Assembly: GCA_026396095.1 (NCBI GenBank)
Contig: JAPLXK010000009.1
Coordinates: 1 to 34,831, forward strand
DNA length: 34,831 bases
Direction: 5' to 3'
Origin: Candidatus Nealsoniibacteriota bacterium
Lineage (GTDB): Bacteria > Patescibacteriota > Minisyncoccia > Minisyncoccales > RBG-13-42-11
Part shown: positions 17,487 to 27,314 of the stretch, piece by piece
Position numbering within the stretch: the stretch's first letter is position 1
Layout: every line of letters starts with the position of its first letter
Notes under the pieces: model-generated
What the model was told of the DNA's origin: nothing
The model's database searches: none
What the model saw: the letters and a program-made list of their open reading frames with translations, nothing else
Position numbers and translations under genes: made by a program

Positions 17487-18971
17487 ATGCTTTTTAACTC
17501 CATAGACTTTCTTATTTTTTTCCCGATCGTAACGGTATTATATTTTGCGATTCCCCACAAATATCGCTGGATTTTTCTTTTGGCCGCAAGCTGTATTTTC
17601 TACATGGCCTTTATACCGGCTTACGTTCTTTTTTTATTCTTCTTGATTTTTATTGATTATTGGGCCGCGATATTTATTGAAAAATCGGAAGAAAAAAAAC
17701 GAAAATTATTTTTAATAGCAAGTATTCTTTCAACCTGTTCTGCTCTTTTTATTTTTAAATACTTTAATTTTTTTAATGTTAATCTCGCGCTCGTCGCCAA
17801 TTTTTTTCACTGGAACTATCCTGTTCATCTTTTAAAATTAGTTTTACCGATTGGCCTGTCTTTTCATACCTTTCAGAGCTTAAGCTATGTTATCGAGGTT
17901 TACAGAAAAAAACAGAAAACTGAAAAAAACATAGGAATCTATGCTTTGTACGTAATGTTTTATCCTCAACTGGTTTCCGGCCCCATTGAGCGGCCATACA
18001 ACCTGATCCACCAATTTTACGAAAAGCACTACTTTGATTACAAAAGGGTTACCGACGGCTTGAAATTAATGGCCTGGGGAATGTTTAAAAAAGTGGTGAT
18101 AGCCGACAGGCTGGCGATTTTCGTAAACCAAGTTTATAATACCCCTAATGATTATTCTGGAATCAGTCTCATCATGGCTACAATATTTTTCGCTTATCAG
18201 ATATTTTGCGATTTTTCCGGCTACTCTGATATTGCCATCGGCTCGGCCCAGGTCATGGGCTTTAAGCTGATGAACAATTTCACCCGTCCGTATTTTTCAA
18301 AATCAGTTTCAGATTTCTGGAGGCGCTGGCACATTTCTCTTTCAACCTGGTTCAGGGACTATGTTTATATACCGCTTGGCGGAAGCAGGGTTTCCAATTT
18401 AAGGCATTATTTCAATTTATTTGTTTCTTTTTTAGTCAGCGGTCTTTGGCACGGAGCTAATTGGACTTTTTTGATCTGGGGCGCTTTAAACGGAATCTAT
18501 ATGATCTTGGAAGCAATGACCGTTAAAGTAAGAGAAAAAATAATCTGGCTTATAAAATTAAATAAAGCCCCGGTGCTTTATAAGATTATTCAGGTTTTTA
18601 CCACGTTTTCTTTGATTTCTTTTTCTTGGATTTTCTTCCGAGCAAATAGCGTTAATGAAGCTTTTTATATTATCAGGAATTTATTTACGGGCGTTCCGTC
18701 TCTTTTTCTTGATTTGATAAGAAACCCCTTTGCCGCTATTTTGGAAAATCACAATCTTTTTGTGGTAGACCAATCATGGTACGAATTTATCATAGGCGTT
18801 TTAGGGATAATTCTTTTAGAAATAGTCCATTTGTTACAAAGAAAGGAAAGCGTCAGAGCTATGATTTCTAGGAGCCCCCTGTTATTAAGGTGGGCGCTTT
18901 ACGTCGGGATCATTTTAATAATCTTGAATTTCGGGAAGGTAAGCAAACCCTTTATATATTTTCAGTTTTGA
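17487..18971 (+). CDS. MBOAT-family O-acyltransferase (AlgI-like)
   Basis: MLFNSIDFLIFFPIVTVLYFAIPHKYRWIFLLAASCIFY, YPQLVSGPIERP, FCDFSGYSDIAIGSAQVMGF, FWRRWHISLSTWFRDYVYIPLGGSR, LVSGLWHGANWTFLIWGALNG. Confidence 0.95.
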   Translation: MLFNSIDFLIFFPIVTVLYFAIPHKYRWIFLLAASCIFYMAFIPAYVLFLFFLIFIDYWAAIFIEKSEEKKRKLFLIASILSTCSALFIFKYFNFFNVNLALVANFFHWNYPVHLLKLVLPIGLSFHTFQSLSYVIEVYRKKQKTEKNIGIYALYVMFYPQLVSGPIERPYNLIHQFYEKHYFDYKRVTDGLKLMAWGMFKKVVIADRLAIFVNQVYNTPNDYSGISLIMATIFFAYQIFCDFSGYSDIAIGSAQVMGFKLMNNFTRPYFSKSVSDFWRRWHISLSTWFRDYVYIPLGGSRVSNLRHYFNLFVSFLVSGLWHGANWTFLIWGALNGIYMILEAMTVKVREKIIWLIKLNKAPVLYKIIQVFTTFSLISFSWIFFRANSVNEAFYIIRNLFTGVPSLFLDLIRNPFAAILENHNLFVVDQSWYEFIIGVLGIILLEIVHLLQRKESVRAMISRSPLLLRWALYVGIILIILNFGKVSKPFIYFQF

Positions 18972-18983
18972 TAATAGATATTT

Positions 18984-20120
18984 ATGAAAAAGTTTTTTAT
19001 TAAATTGGCGATATTGATTCTTCTGACTCTATTTTTTCAGCTTTTGTTTTTAATCGTTGATATTAACTCTTTCGACCAATTGAAAATTTTAGAAGAAGCT
19101 AAAAAAGGAAAAACAGACGTTATTTATTTCGGAGACAGCTCGGCCAGCAATTATGGTCGCAACGATTCTGACAAAAGGCCCTTGCCCCAGATGCTGGGGA
19201 AAATCTTGAATGATCGCACGATAGCAAGCATTGATAACCCGGCCTATGCCGCTGAAATATTTTTGGAATTTTCCAAGTACATAATAAAGGAAAAATACCA
19301 TCCAGAATTCGTCGTAATCCCCATTAATATCCGCTCTTTTTCGCCCTCATGGGACAAAAATCCCGGATATCAATTTTATGACCAAAAGGCTATTTTAAAA
19401 AATAAACTGCTTTTCATGTTTTTGAAGTCAATAGAGGCTTTTGATAAAAATAACAGTCTTAACGAAATTAGCCAGAGCGAATTTGAGAACACAGATGTTT
19501 TTAACGGAGAAAAAGCAGTGGGAAAGGCAAAGGATTTTGAAGACCATTCATTCAGGCACTATTCAGAGGAAAATATGAGAAATTCAATTTTGTATTTTTA
19601 CATGTTTTCGTTAAAGGAAGATCACCGCAAAATAAGTTCTTTTTCGCAAATCGCAGAGATACTACTTGCAAACAACATTAAACCAATTTTTTATATTACT
19701 CCCGTTGATTACGAAACAGGGGAGCGCTATTTTCCCGGACAATTTTTAGAAAGATTAAAACACAACACAGAAATGATAAAATCGGTTTTGGAGAAAAATA
19801 ACATTAAAGTAATTGATCTGTCAACCAGCCTTAAATCGGATTTCTTTGCCTGGGAGAAATATCCCAACGAACACCTCAACGAAAAGGGCAGAAAGTATGT
19901 TGCAGAAAAGATAGCGGAAAGAATTAATGGCTACCAAGAGAAATCTGCGGCGGAGTGTAAAAAATATAGCGTTGATCGGTGTCCGGGCGGCTGTGTCGTG
20001 TGCCCTCCCTGCGAGGCATGCAGCTCCTTAGGATGTAATTCTCTTGAATTTTGCAAAAACATAGGGTTTGGCGAAGATTGGTATGAGACGATTAAACTTC
20101 GGCTCGAAATAACGAAATAA
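18984..20120 (+). CDS. SGNH/GDSL-like O-acylation partner protein, membrane anchored, with Cys-rich C-terminal tail
   Basis: N-terminal TM; VIYFGDSSASNYG (GDS), late WEKYPNEHLNEKGRKYVAEKIAERI (xxH block); adjacent to MBOAT; tail CPGGCVVCPPCEACSSLGCNSLEFC. Confidence 0.7.
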   Translation: MKKFFIKLAILILLTLFFQLLFLIVDINSFDQLKILEEAKKGKTDVIYFGDSSASNYGRNDSDKRPLPQMLGKILNDRTIASIDNPAYAAEIFLEFSKYIIKEKYHPEFVVIPINIRSFSPSWDKNPGYQFYDQKAILKNKLLFMFLKSIEAFDKNNSLNEISQSEFENTDVFNGEKAVGKAKDFEDHSFRHYSEENMRNSILYFYMFSLKEDHRKISSFSQIAEILLANNIKPIFYITPVDYETGERYFPGQFLERLKHNTEMIKSVLEKNNIKVIDLSTSLKSDFFAWEKYPNEHLNEKGRKYVAEKIAERINGYQEKSAAECKKYSVDRCPGGCVVCPPCEACSSLGCNSLEFCKNIGFGEDWYETIKLRLEITK

Positions 20121-20162
20121 TCATTTTTGTTTTAATTTGAGAAATTCTCATTTTTGTTGTAA

Positions 20163-20168
20163 TATAAT
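20163..20168 (+). promoter_or_regulatory. -10 element TATAAT 7 nt upstream of the secA ATG
   Basis: TATAATttctacaATG; no clear -35 at optimal spacing. Confidence 0.45.
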
Positions 20169-20175
20169 TTCTACA

Positions 20176-22617
20176 ATGTCTATTTTCAATAAAATCTTTG
20201 GCGATGCCAACGAAAAATATGTAAAAAATATCAGGCCTCTGGTTGAAGAGATAAATCTTTTCGAAAAGGAAACAGAAAAGCTTACAGACGAACAGCTGAA
20301 AGAGGAAAGCCTGAAGCTTAAAGAAAGATTGAAGAATGGAGAAAAGCTTGACGATTTATTAACCAGAGCTTTTGCCCTAGTCCGCGAGGCGGGAAAAAGA
20401 ACCTTGAATCAAAGGCATTTTGACGTCCAACTGATGGGTGGGATTTTTTTGCATCAAGGAAAGATTGCGGAGATGAGAACCGGAGAAGGAAAGACTCTGT
20501 CCGCCACTTTAGCCATATATTTAAACGCCCTGGAAGGAAAGGGCGTTCATTTGATTACTGTTAATGATTATCTGGCGAAAAGGGATGCGGTTTGGATGGG
20601 CCAGATCTATTATGCCCTGGGACTTTCGACTGGCTGCATTGTTCACGATATAGCATATATCTACGACCCTAAGTTCCAGGAAGAAAGAGATAAAACAAGA
20701 GATATAGTAGGAAGCTTTAAGGTCATTGAAAGCTTCTTAAGGCCTGTTTCAAGGAAAGAGGCATATTCGGCTGATATCACCTACGGCACCAACAATGAAT
20801 TCGGCTTTGATTACTTAAAAGACAACATGGCCTATGACCTGTCCCAGCAGGTTCAAAGGGGATACAACTTCGCCATCATAGACGAGGTTGATTCCATTTT
20901 AATCGATGAAGCCAGAACTCCTTTGATTATTTCCGCTCCGGACACGGAAAGTTCAAAATGGTACCAGGAATTTTCCAAGATTATCCCCAAACTTGATTCC
21001 AAGACAGATTATGAAATAGATGAAAAGATGAGAACCTCAACCCTGACCGAGGAAGGAATAAACAAGATTGAGAAGATATTGGGAATGGGAAACATATACG
21101 AAGAAAGGGGAATAAAATATCTTCATCATCTGGAGCAGTCCCTTAAAGCCGAAGTTCTTTTCAAAAGAGACAAGCACTATGTGGTAAAAGAAGGAGAGGT
21201 TCTTATCGTTGACGAATTCACCGGCAGGCTGATGCCGGGCAGGAGATGGTCCGGAGGGCTCCACCAGGCGGTGGAGGCGAAAGAAGGGGTGATGGTCCAG
21301 CCTGAATCATTAACCCTGGCTTCTATTACTTTTCAGAATTATTTCAGAATGTATAAGAAGCTTGGCGGAATGACGGGAACAGCCCTTACCTCGGCTGAAG
21401 AGTTTGATAAGGTTTACGGCTTGGAAGTGGTATCAGTTCCCACTAATAAACCGACGGTCCGCCGGGACTTGCCCGACAAGGTTCTAAAAAACGAAAGCGG
21501 AAAATATGTAGCCTTGATAAAAGAAATAAAAGAAAGGCATGAAAAAGGGCAGCCGGTTTTAGTCGGCACAACTTCGATTGAAAAAAACGAGTATCTCGGG
21601 AAATTATTGGACAGGGAAGGGATGGCCCATCAGATCTTAAATGCCAAGCATCATGAAAGAGAAGGAGAAATAATCGCCCAGGCGGGAAAGAAAGGGCAGA
21701 TAACCATTGCCACCAATATGGCCGGACGGGGAGTGGATATTATCCTGGGAGGCAATCCGCCCGACAAAGAAGAGGCGGAAATAGTCAAACAAGCAGGAGG
21801 GCTTCATATTATAGGAACGGAACGGCATGAAGCCAGAAGAATAGATAATCAGCTGCGGGGCCGTGCAGGGAGGCAGGGGGATCCCGGCTCTTCCCAATTT
21901 TTTGTTTCCTTGGAAGACGATCTGATGAGAATTTTCGGCGGAGACAGGATAAAATCTCTGATGGAAGCTTTAAAGCTTCCCGAGGACCAGCCTATTGAAG
22001 CAGGCCTGGTTTCAGGAGCCATTGAATCGGCCCAATCAAAGATAGAAGGAATGAACTTTGATTTGAGAAAACATGTCTTGGAATATGATGACGTGATGAA
22101 CAAGCACAGAGAAGTGATTTACAGAAAAAGAAGGGAGATTTTGGAAAAATCTCAAATTTCAGACCGTAATGATCAGAACGGCTTAAGATATTATATTTTA
22201 GAAGTAATTAAAAAAGCCGGACTTAAAGAAGAGGATTACGATAAAAAAGAAAAAGAGGTCGGGGAAGAAAAAATGCGCCAGGTGGAAAAAATAGTTTCCT
22301 TAAGGGTTCTGGATGCTTTTTGGATGGAGCACTTGGAAAACATGGAACACTTAAGAGATTCGGTGAGACTAAGAGCTTACGGCCAAAGGGATCCTTTGGT
22401 TGAATACAAAACAGAGGGACATAAGATGTTTCAAAAGCTCTTGGGGACGATTGAATTAAGCATTGCGGAAATGATTTTAAAGGTCAGCGTGACAGATGAG
22501 CCTCCCCGAGCTTCAAATCAGCAGCAATCTGTTTTAAAATCAAAGAATAACGTGGGAAGAAACGATCCCTGTCCGTGCGGCAGCGGGAAAAAATATAAAA
22601 AGTGCCATGGGAAATAA
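20176..22617 (+). CDS. secA: Protein translocase ATPase SecA
   Basis: MSIFNKIFGDANEKYVK, AEMRTGEGKTLSATLAIYLNAL, TNMAGRGVDIILGG, C-terminal SEC-C motif NDPCPCGSGKKYKKCHGK. Confidence 0.97.
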   Translation: MSIFNKIFGDANEKYVKNIRPLVEEINLFEKETEKLTDEQLKEESLKLKERLKNGEKLDDLLTRAFALVREAGKRTLNQRHFDVQLMGGIFLHQGKIAEMRTGEGKTLSATLAIYLNALEGKGVHLITVNDYLAKRDAVWMGQIYYALGLSTGCIVHDIAYIYDPKFQEERDKTRDIVGSFKVIESFLRPVSRKEAYSADITYGTNNEFGFDYLKDNMAYDLSQQVQRGYNFAIIDEVDSILIDEARTPLIISAPDTESSKWYQEFSKIIPKLDSKTDYEIDEKMRTSTLTEEGINKIEKILGMGNIYEERGIKYLHHLEQSLKAEVLFKRDKHYVVKEGEVLIVDEFTGRLMPGRRWSGGLHQAVEAKEGVMVQPESLTLASITFQNYFRMYKKLGGMTGTALTSAEEFDKVYGLEVVSVPTNKPTVRRDLPDKVLKNESGKYVALIKEIKERHEKGQPVLVGTTSIEKNEYLGKLLDREGMAHQILNAKHHEREGEIIAQAGKKGQITIATNMAGRGVDIILGGNPPDKEEAEIVKQAGGLHIIGTERHEARRIDNQLRGRAGRQGDPGSSQFFVSLEDDLMRIFGGDRIKSLMEALKLPEDQPIEAGLVSGAIESAQSKIEGMNFDLRKHVLEYDDVMNKHREVIYRKRREILEKSQISDRNDQNGLRYYILEVIKKAGLKEEDYDKKEKEVGEEKMRQVEKIVSLRVLDAFWMEHLENMEHLRDSVRLRAYGQRDPLVEYKTEGHKMFQKLLGTIELSIAEMILKVSVTDEPPRASNQQQSVLKSKNNVGRNDPCPCGSGKKYKKCHGK

Positions 22618-22895
22618 ATCCATAAAGATTGCAATAATCCTCGTGATTCTCGGAGTTCTGTGCTTGGCGCCTTGGCTGAACAATCAGAAATTATACAATC
22701 AAGTGTTTGAAAGTTACCGACCGCGACAGGACGGAACAATTGATAAGGATGGAAAATTAGTTTGTGGTTATAATGTTACATGGATGCCTTTTGGAAGATG
22801 GGTTGGGAGCTGTGAAGGAGGTTATTATGTGACATTTTGGGGTAAAATACTATAAATCCCCGCGGGCACCATAGAAACATAAAAAGTGCTATGGG
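22595..22895 (+). repeat. Two near-identical 17-bp direct copies (ATAAAAAGTGCYATGGG) flanking the small ORF
   Basis: 22595-22611 ataaaaagtgccatggg; 22879-22895 ataaaaagtgctatggg (1 mismatch). Confidence 0.7.
22607..22855 (+). CDS. Small hypothetical protein with one N-terminal hydrophobic segment
   Basis: MGNKSIKIAIILVILGVLCLAPWLNN...; overlaps the secA stop; 82 aa; no family recognised. Confidence 0.45.
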   Translation: MGNKSIKIAIILVILGVLCLAPWLNNQKLYNQVFESYRPRQDGTIDKDGKLVCGYNVTWMPFGRWVGSCEGGYYVTFWGKIL

Positions 22896-22920
22896 GCCTA
22901 GGAATTGATAAAATAAAGAT

Positions 22921-23415
22921 ATGGATACGAACAGTAAATATCTTCACGAAGTAGCAATCACCGCCATTATTGTGAAAGATAGTAAGTATTTAATCACGAG
23001 ACGCTCTCCGAACAAGAAACGGTTTCCCGGAATGTGGACTGTGCCGGGCGGAAAAATGGAAACTGACGACTATCTGAAATTACCGAAAGACACTGAATTC
23101 TATTGGTATAATGTTCTTGAGCGGACGTTGCGAAGAGAAACAAAAGAAGAGGTTGGTATTGATATTGATAATATCGAATATGTTACAAGCTTGGCAACAA
23201 TTCATGCTGATAACAGTCCGTCATTAGTAATTTCTTGCGTAGCGGATTACGTTTCCGGTGAAATCAAGCTTCAGACAGAAGAGAATGATCAATTTGCCTG
23301 GGTTAATTTAGAAGAAGCAAAAAATTATCAACTTCTTGATGGAATTTATGATGAATTGGTAATGGTCGAAAATAAAAGAAAAGGCAAGAGGACCGAATGG
23401 CAAAGATTCAATTAA
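22921..23415 (+). CDS. NUDIX hydrolase
   Basis: GGKMETDDY...LERTLRRETKEEVGIDI, a NUDIX-box-like signature (insertion-bearing) in a NUDIX fold context (MWTVPGGK). Confidence 0.88.
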   Translation: MDTNSKYLHEVAITAIIVKDSKYLITRRSPNKKRFPGMWTVPGGKMETDDYLKLPKDTEFYWYNVLERTLRRETKEEVGIDIDNIEYVTSLATIHADNSPSLVISCVADYVSGEIKLQTEENDQFAWVNLEEAKNYQLLDGIYDELVMVENKRKGKRTEWQRFN

Positions 23416-23482
23416 TTCCTGCGGACTAAGAAATAAATTAAAAAGAACAACACGGAAAATAATTATTATTTTTTAATAAAAA

Positions 23483-24931
23483 ATGAAACAACAATTCAAT
23501 AATAAAATTCTCATTATCGGCTACGGCGCTGTTTCGCACTGCACCCTCCCTGTTTTATTGGACAAGATAGATGTTCCTTTTAAAAACGTCACCATTATTG
23601 ATTTTGAAGACAAGGCAAAGATCTTAGAGAAATACACCGACCAGGGAATAAAATTTATTAGGGAAAAAATCACCAAGGAAAATCTGGACAGGGTTTTATC
23701 CAGCTATTTGGATGAAAACGGATTATTGATTGATCTTGCCTGGAATATCGGCTGCAACGACACTCTTAAATGGTGCCACGATCATAACGTATTATATATC
23801 AACACTTCGGTCGAGGTTTGGGATCCTGAAAAAGGAATCACCGTCAAAAGCCCTTTTGAAAAATCTCTTTATTGCCGCCAGATGCAGATTAGAAAATTAT
23901 CTTCCAAGTGGAAAGATGCGCCCACTGCTGTTTTAGACCACGGCGCCAATCCTGGACTGATTTCTCATTTTGTAAAAAAGGGACTGACAGACATCGCGGA
24001 GCGTTTGATTATAGAAAAGAAAATAACCGAAAAAGACAAAGAAAAGGTAAGTCAATACATAAAAGACAAAGACTTCGCCCGATTAGCCCAAAAATTAAAA
24101 ATTAAGACAATCCATTGCAGCGAGCGGGATACCCAAATTACAAACCAGCCCAAAAGGGTTGATGAATTTGTGGGGACCTGGAGCATCGAAGGACTGAGAG
24201 AAGAGGGCATAGCTCCGGCTGAAATGGGCTGGGGCACGCACGAGAAAAAGCTTCATGAATTAGCTCACAAGCCGTCCTACGGGCCGAAGAATCAGGTTTT
24301 CCTTGCCCAGATGGGGATGAACACCTGGGTCAGGTCTTGGATACCGGATGAAGAAATAGTGGGCATGGTGATCCGCCACGGAGAGGCTTTCGGCATTTCC
24401 GACCGTTTGACTGTTTGGAAAAATAACAAGGCCATCTATAGGCCAACCGTGCATTACGCATATATGCCTTGCCACGAAACAATCTCTTCCCTCCATGAGC
24501 TGCGCGGTAGGAACTATGAAATTCAATCCAGCGTCAGGATAATGAAGGATGAGATTATCTGCGGGTCCGATACCTTGGGAGCTCTTTTAATGGGCCATGA
24601 TTATAACTCCTGGTGGACGGGAAGCTCTTTAACCATTGAAGAAGCCAGGCGCTTGGTTCCCGGAGAAAATGCCACCACGCTTCAGGTTGCGGCGGGTGTT
24701 GTTTCAGCAATTCTTTGGATGATTGAGAATCCTAAAAAAGGCGTTAATCTTCCCGACGACTTGCCCCATGATTTTATTTTAAAAATTGCCAGGCCATACT
24801 TGGGAAATCTAATTTCCAAGCCGTCGGACTGGACGCCGCTCAAGAACCGCAAAGTGATATTTAAGGAAAATCCGGCCAGCAGGAACCATAAAGATCCCTG
24901 GCAGTTTGAGAGCTTCCTTTTTCTTCCTTAA
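23483..24931 (+). CDS. Homospermidine synthase (saccharopine-dehydrogenase-like)
   Basis: KILIIGYGAVSHCTLPVLLDK, AVLDHGANPGLISHFVKKGL, GTWSIEGLREEGIAPAEMGWGTHEK, CGSDTLGALLMGHDYNSWWTGSSL. Confidence 0.85.
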   Translation: MKQQFNNKILIIGYGAVSHCTLPVLLDKIDVPFKNVTIIDFEDKAKILEKYTDQGIKFIREKITKENLDRVLSSYLDENGLLIDLAWNIGCNDTLKWCHDHNVLYINTSVEVWDPEKGITVKSPFEKSLYCRQMQIRKLSSKWKDAPTAVLDHGANPGLISHFVKKGLTDIAERLIIEKKITEKDKEKVSQYIKDKDFARLAQKLKIKTIHCSERDTQITNQPKRVDEFVGTWSIEGLREEGIAPAEMGWGTHEKKLHELAHKPSYGPKNQVFLAQMGMNTWVRSWIPDEEIVGMVIRHGEAFGISDRLTVWKNNKAIYRPTVHYAYMPCHETISSLHELRGRNYEIQSSVRIMKDEIICGSDTLGALLMGHDYNSWWTGSSLTIEEARRLVPGENATTLQVAAGVVSAILWMIENPKKGVNLPDDLPHDFILKIARPYLGNLISKPSDWTPLKNRKVIFKENPASRNHKDPWQFESFLFLP

Positions 24932-24998
24932 CATCACCCTCCGCGATGACAATGAATATAATATCAACAGGCTGCCTTTGTCCATAAAGAAAGGAGAT

Positions 24999-25024
24999 AA
25001 GACTTAGAGGTCTTTATTTTTTTT
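24999..25024 (+). terminator. Probable intrinsic terminator after homospermidine synthase gene
   Basis: AAGAC-ttagag-GTCTT followed by TATTTTTTTT. Confidence 0.55.
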
Positions 25025-25047
25025 AAAATTGTGTTAATATATTTAAA

Positions 25048-26388
25048 ATGTCAAAGAATAAAACCTACTTAACCATTCTTGGAATTTTTATTTTAACCTT
25101 CTTTGCCGGGAACCTGGTTTATCCCCAGCTTTTAAAATTGAACTGGCTTAAAGAGATTCCTTTTAAATTAGGATTAGACTTACAGGGGGGGACCCATTTA
25201 GTTTACCAGGCTGATTTATCAAAAATTGAAGCAAGTAACAAATCAGAATCAATGGAAGGACTGAGGGATGTTATAGAAAAAAGAGTTAATTTTTTCGGCG
25301 TAAAAGAGCCGGTGATTCAGGTCCAGGGGGAAAGACTGATCGTGGAGCTGGCCGGAGTGATAAATCCGGCAGAAGCAATTGCTCAGATCGGCAAAACTCC
25401 CTTTTTGGAATTTAAAGAATACAAGTCTCAGGAAATAATCGATAAGATTGCAGCAAAGCAAAAAGAGATAGAAGGAAAGACTGAAGAAGAAATTAAAAAA
25501 ATTGACAATTGGGAGATGGCTTACGAAGATCCTTTCCAATCAACCGATTTGACGGGAAAATATCTGGAAAAAGCGGAGGTGGGCTTTGACCAAACCACTT
25601 ACCAGCCCCAGATCCTGCTCCAGTTCAACGAGGAAGGAGCCAAGATTTTTGAAGAAATTACCGGACGCAACATAGGAAAACCATTGGCAGTTTATCTTGA
25701 TTATCAATTAACCCAGGCACCGATGGTTAATGACAAGATTTCCGGCGGAAAAGCAGAAATTACCGGAAACTTTACGGTTGAAGAGGCGAAGACGCGGGTA
25801 AGAGAGCTTAATTCCGGAGCCCTGCCGGTGCCTATTAATTTAATATCTCAGCAGTCAGTCGGTCCAACCTTAGGGGTTGTTTCTTTGGAAAGCTCATTAA
25901 AAGCCGGTTTGTGGGGATTTTTATCAGTAGTTTTATTCATGATTATCGTGTATCGTTTTTCCGGCCTTTTAGCCTCTTTGGCATTGGTAATTTACGCGAT
26001 TTTAGTTTTAGCGTCTTTTAAGATAATTTCCGTTACCCTGACCCTGGCCGGCATCGGCGGATTAATTCTATCAATAGGAATGGCTGTTGATGCCAATGTT
26101 TTAATTTTTGCCCGCATGAAAGAAGAAAGGAAATCAGGGAAAAATTTTTCCCAATCGATAGAGGACGGATTCAATCGGGCCTGGCCCTCTATCAGGGACG
26201 GGAATTTCACCACCCTGATCGTGGCAGCGATTTTATTCGGTTTCGGAAGCAGCTTTGTCAAGGGATTTGCCCTGACCTTAAGCCTGGGTATTTTGATAAG
26301 TATGTTTTCGGCCATTGTTATAACCAAGAATTTTCTTAAACTTTTTGTTAATACAATACTGGAAAAAAATAATTGGATTTGGGGATAA
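25048..26388 (+). CDS. secD: Protein translocase subunit SecD
   Basis: FKLGLDLQGGTHLVYQAD, LRDVIEKRVNFFGVKEPVIQVQG, GKPLAVYLD, IGMAVDANVLIFARMKEE. Confidence 0.95.
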   Translation: MSKNKTYLTILGIFILTFFAGNLVYPQLLKLNWLKEIPFKLGLDLQGGTHLVYQADLSKIEASNKSESMEGLRDVIEKRVNFFGVKEPVIQVQGERLIVELAGVINPAEAIAQIGKTPFLEFKEYKSQEIIDKIAAKQKEIEGKTEEEIKKIDNWEMAYEDPFQSTDLTGKYLEKAEVGFDQTTYQPQILLQFNEEGAKIFEEITGRNIGKPLAVYLDYQLTQAPMVNDKISGGKAEITGNFTVEEAKTRVRELNSGALPVPINLISQQSVGPTLGVVSLESSLKAGLWGFLSVVLFMIIVYRFSGLLASLALVIYAILVLASFKIISVTLTLAGIGGLILSIGMAVDANVLIFARMKEERKSGKNFSQSIEDGFNRAWPSIRDGNFTTLIVAAILFGFGSSFVKGFALTLSLGILISMFSAIVITKNFLKLFVNTILEKNNWIWG

Positions 26389-26390
26389 AT

Positions 26391-27290
26391 ATGCAAATTG
26401 ATTTTATTAAATACAGAAAAATATACTTCTTTTTTTCAGGCATTTTAATCGTCGGAAGCCTTGTTTCTCTTGTTGTTTTCGGATTGAGCCTGGGAAATGA
26501 TTTTACCGGCGGAAGCCTTTTAGAAATAGAATATCAGAAAGACAGGCCGTCAAATCAGGAAATAAAAGATTCTTTAAGCGGATTTAATTTGGGAGATTTT
26601 AATGTTCAGCCGGCCGGAGAAAAAGGGCTGATATTAAAGATGAAAGATATTTCCGAGGAAACTCACCGGCAGATTATTGAAAAACTGGGAGAAGGAAAAG
26701 AGATCAAAGAGCTCCGCTTCGAATCCATAGGTCCAGTCGTGGGACAAGAGCTTAAAAATAAAACCAGAGATATTGTTATTTTTTCGCTGTTGGCGATGCT
26801 TATTTATATTGCCGTTGCTTTCAGTCAGCTTTCCTGGCCGGCCAAATCCTGGCAATACGCCCTGGCTTCCCTGTTCATTCTTTTTCATGATATCTTGATA
26901 CCTCTGGGCATTTTTTCTTTGCTCGGAAAATATTACGGCGTTCAAATTACCATACCCATAATTGCCGCCCTTTTGACCATCATCGGTTATGCCATTAATA
27001 ACGTGGTGGTTGTATACGACAGGCTGAGGGAAAATGTTTTAAGGTTCCGCAAAAGAGAAGAAACATTTGAAGACATTGCCAATAAATCTATCAATCAAAC
27101 TCTTTCCAGGCAAATAAACACATCTTTAACCACCTTATTGCCCCTGCTGTTCATCTTCTTTATGGGAGGCGAGACGTTAAAATATTTCGCTTTGACCTTA
27201 ATAATGGGAATCGTGGCGGGTTTGTATTCTTCAATTTTTCTAGCCTGCCCCATTTTGGTCAGCTGGCTGAAGGCGGAAAAAAAGATATAG
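26391..27290 (+). CDS. secF: Protein translocase subunit SecF
   Basis: MQIDFIKYRKIYFFFSG, LGNDFTGGSLLEIEYQ, TIIGYAINNVVVVYDRLREN; alternative ATG at 26373 overlaps secD. Confidence 0.94.
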   Translation: MQIDFIKYRKIYFFFSGILIVGSLVSLVVFGLSLGNDFTGGSLLEIEYQKDRPSNQEIKDSLSGFNLGDFNVQPAGEKGLILKMKDISEETHRQIIEKLGEGKEIKELRFESIGPVVGQELKNKTRDIVIFSLLAMLIYIAVAFSQLSWPAKSWQYALASLFILFHDILIPLGIFSLLGKYYGVQITIPIIAALLTIIGYAINNVVVVYDRLRENVLRFRKREETFEDIANKSINQTLSRQINTSLTTLLPLLFIFFMGGETLKYFALTLIMGIVAGLYSSIFLACPILVSWLKAEKKI

Positions 27291-27314
27291 AGTTGCCTAA
27301 AGAGGATTAATTGT

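Noticed and set aside
20137-20175. TTG start for secA
   Set aside because: MSIFNKIFGD at 20176 is the canonical SecA start and TATAAT lies in the proposed extension.
25992-26396. 134-aa minus-strand ORF
   Set aside because: Antisense to conserved secD C-terminus.
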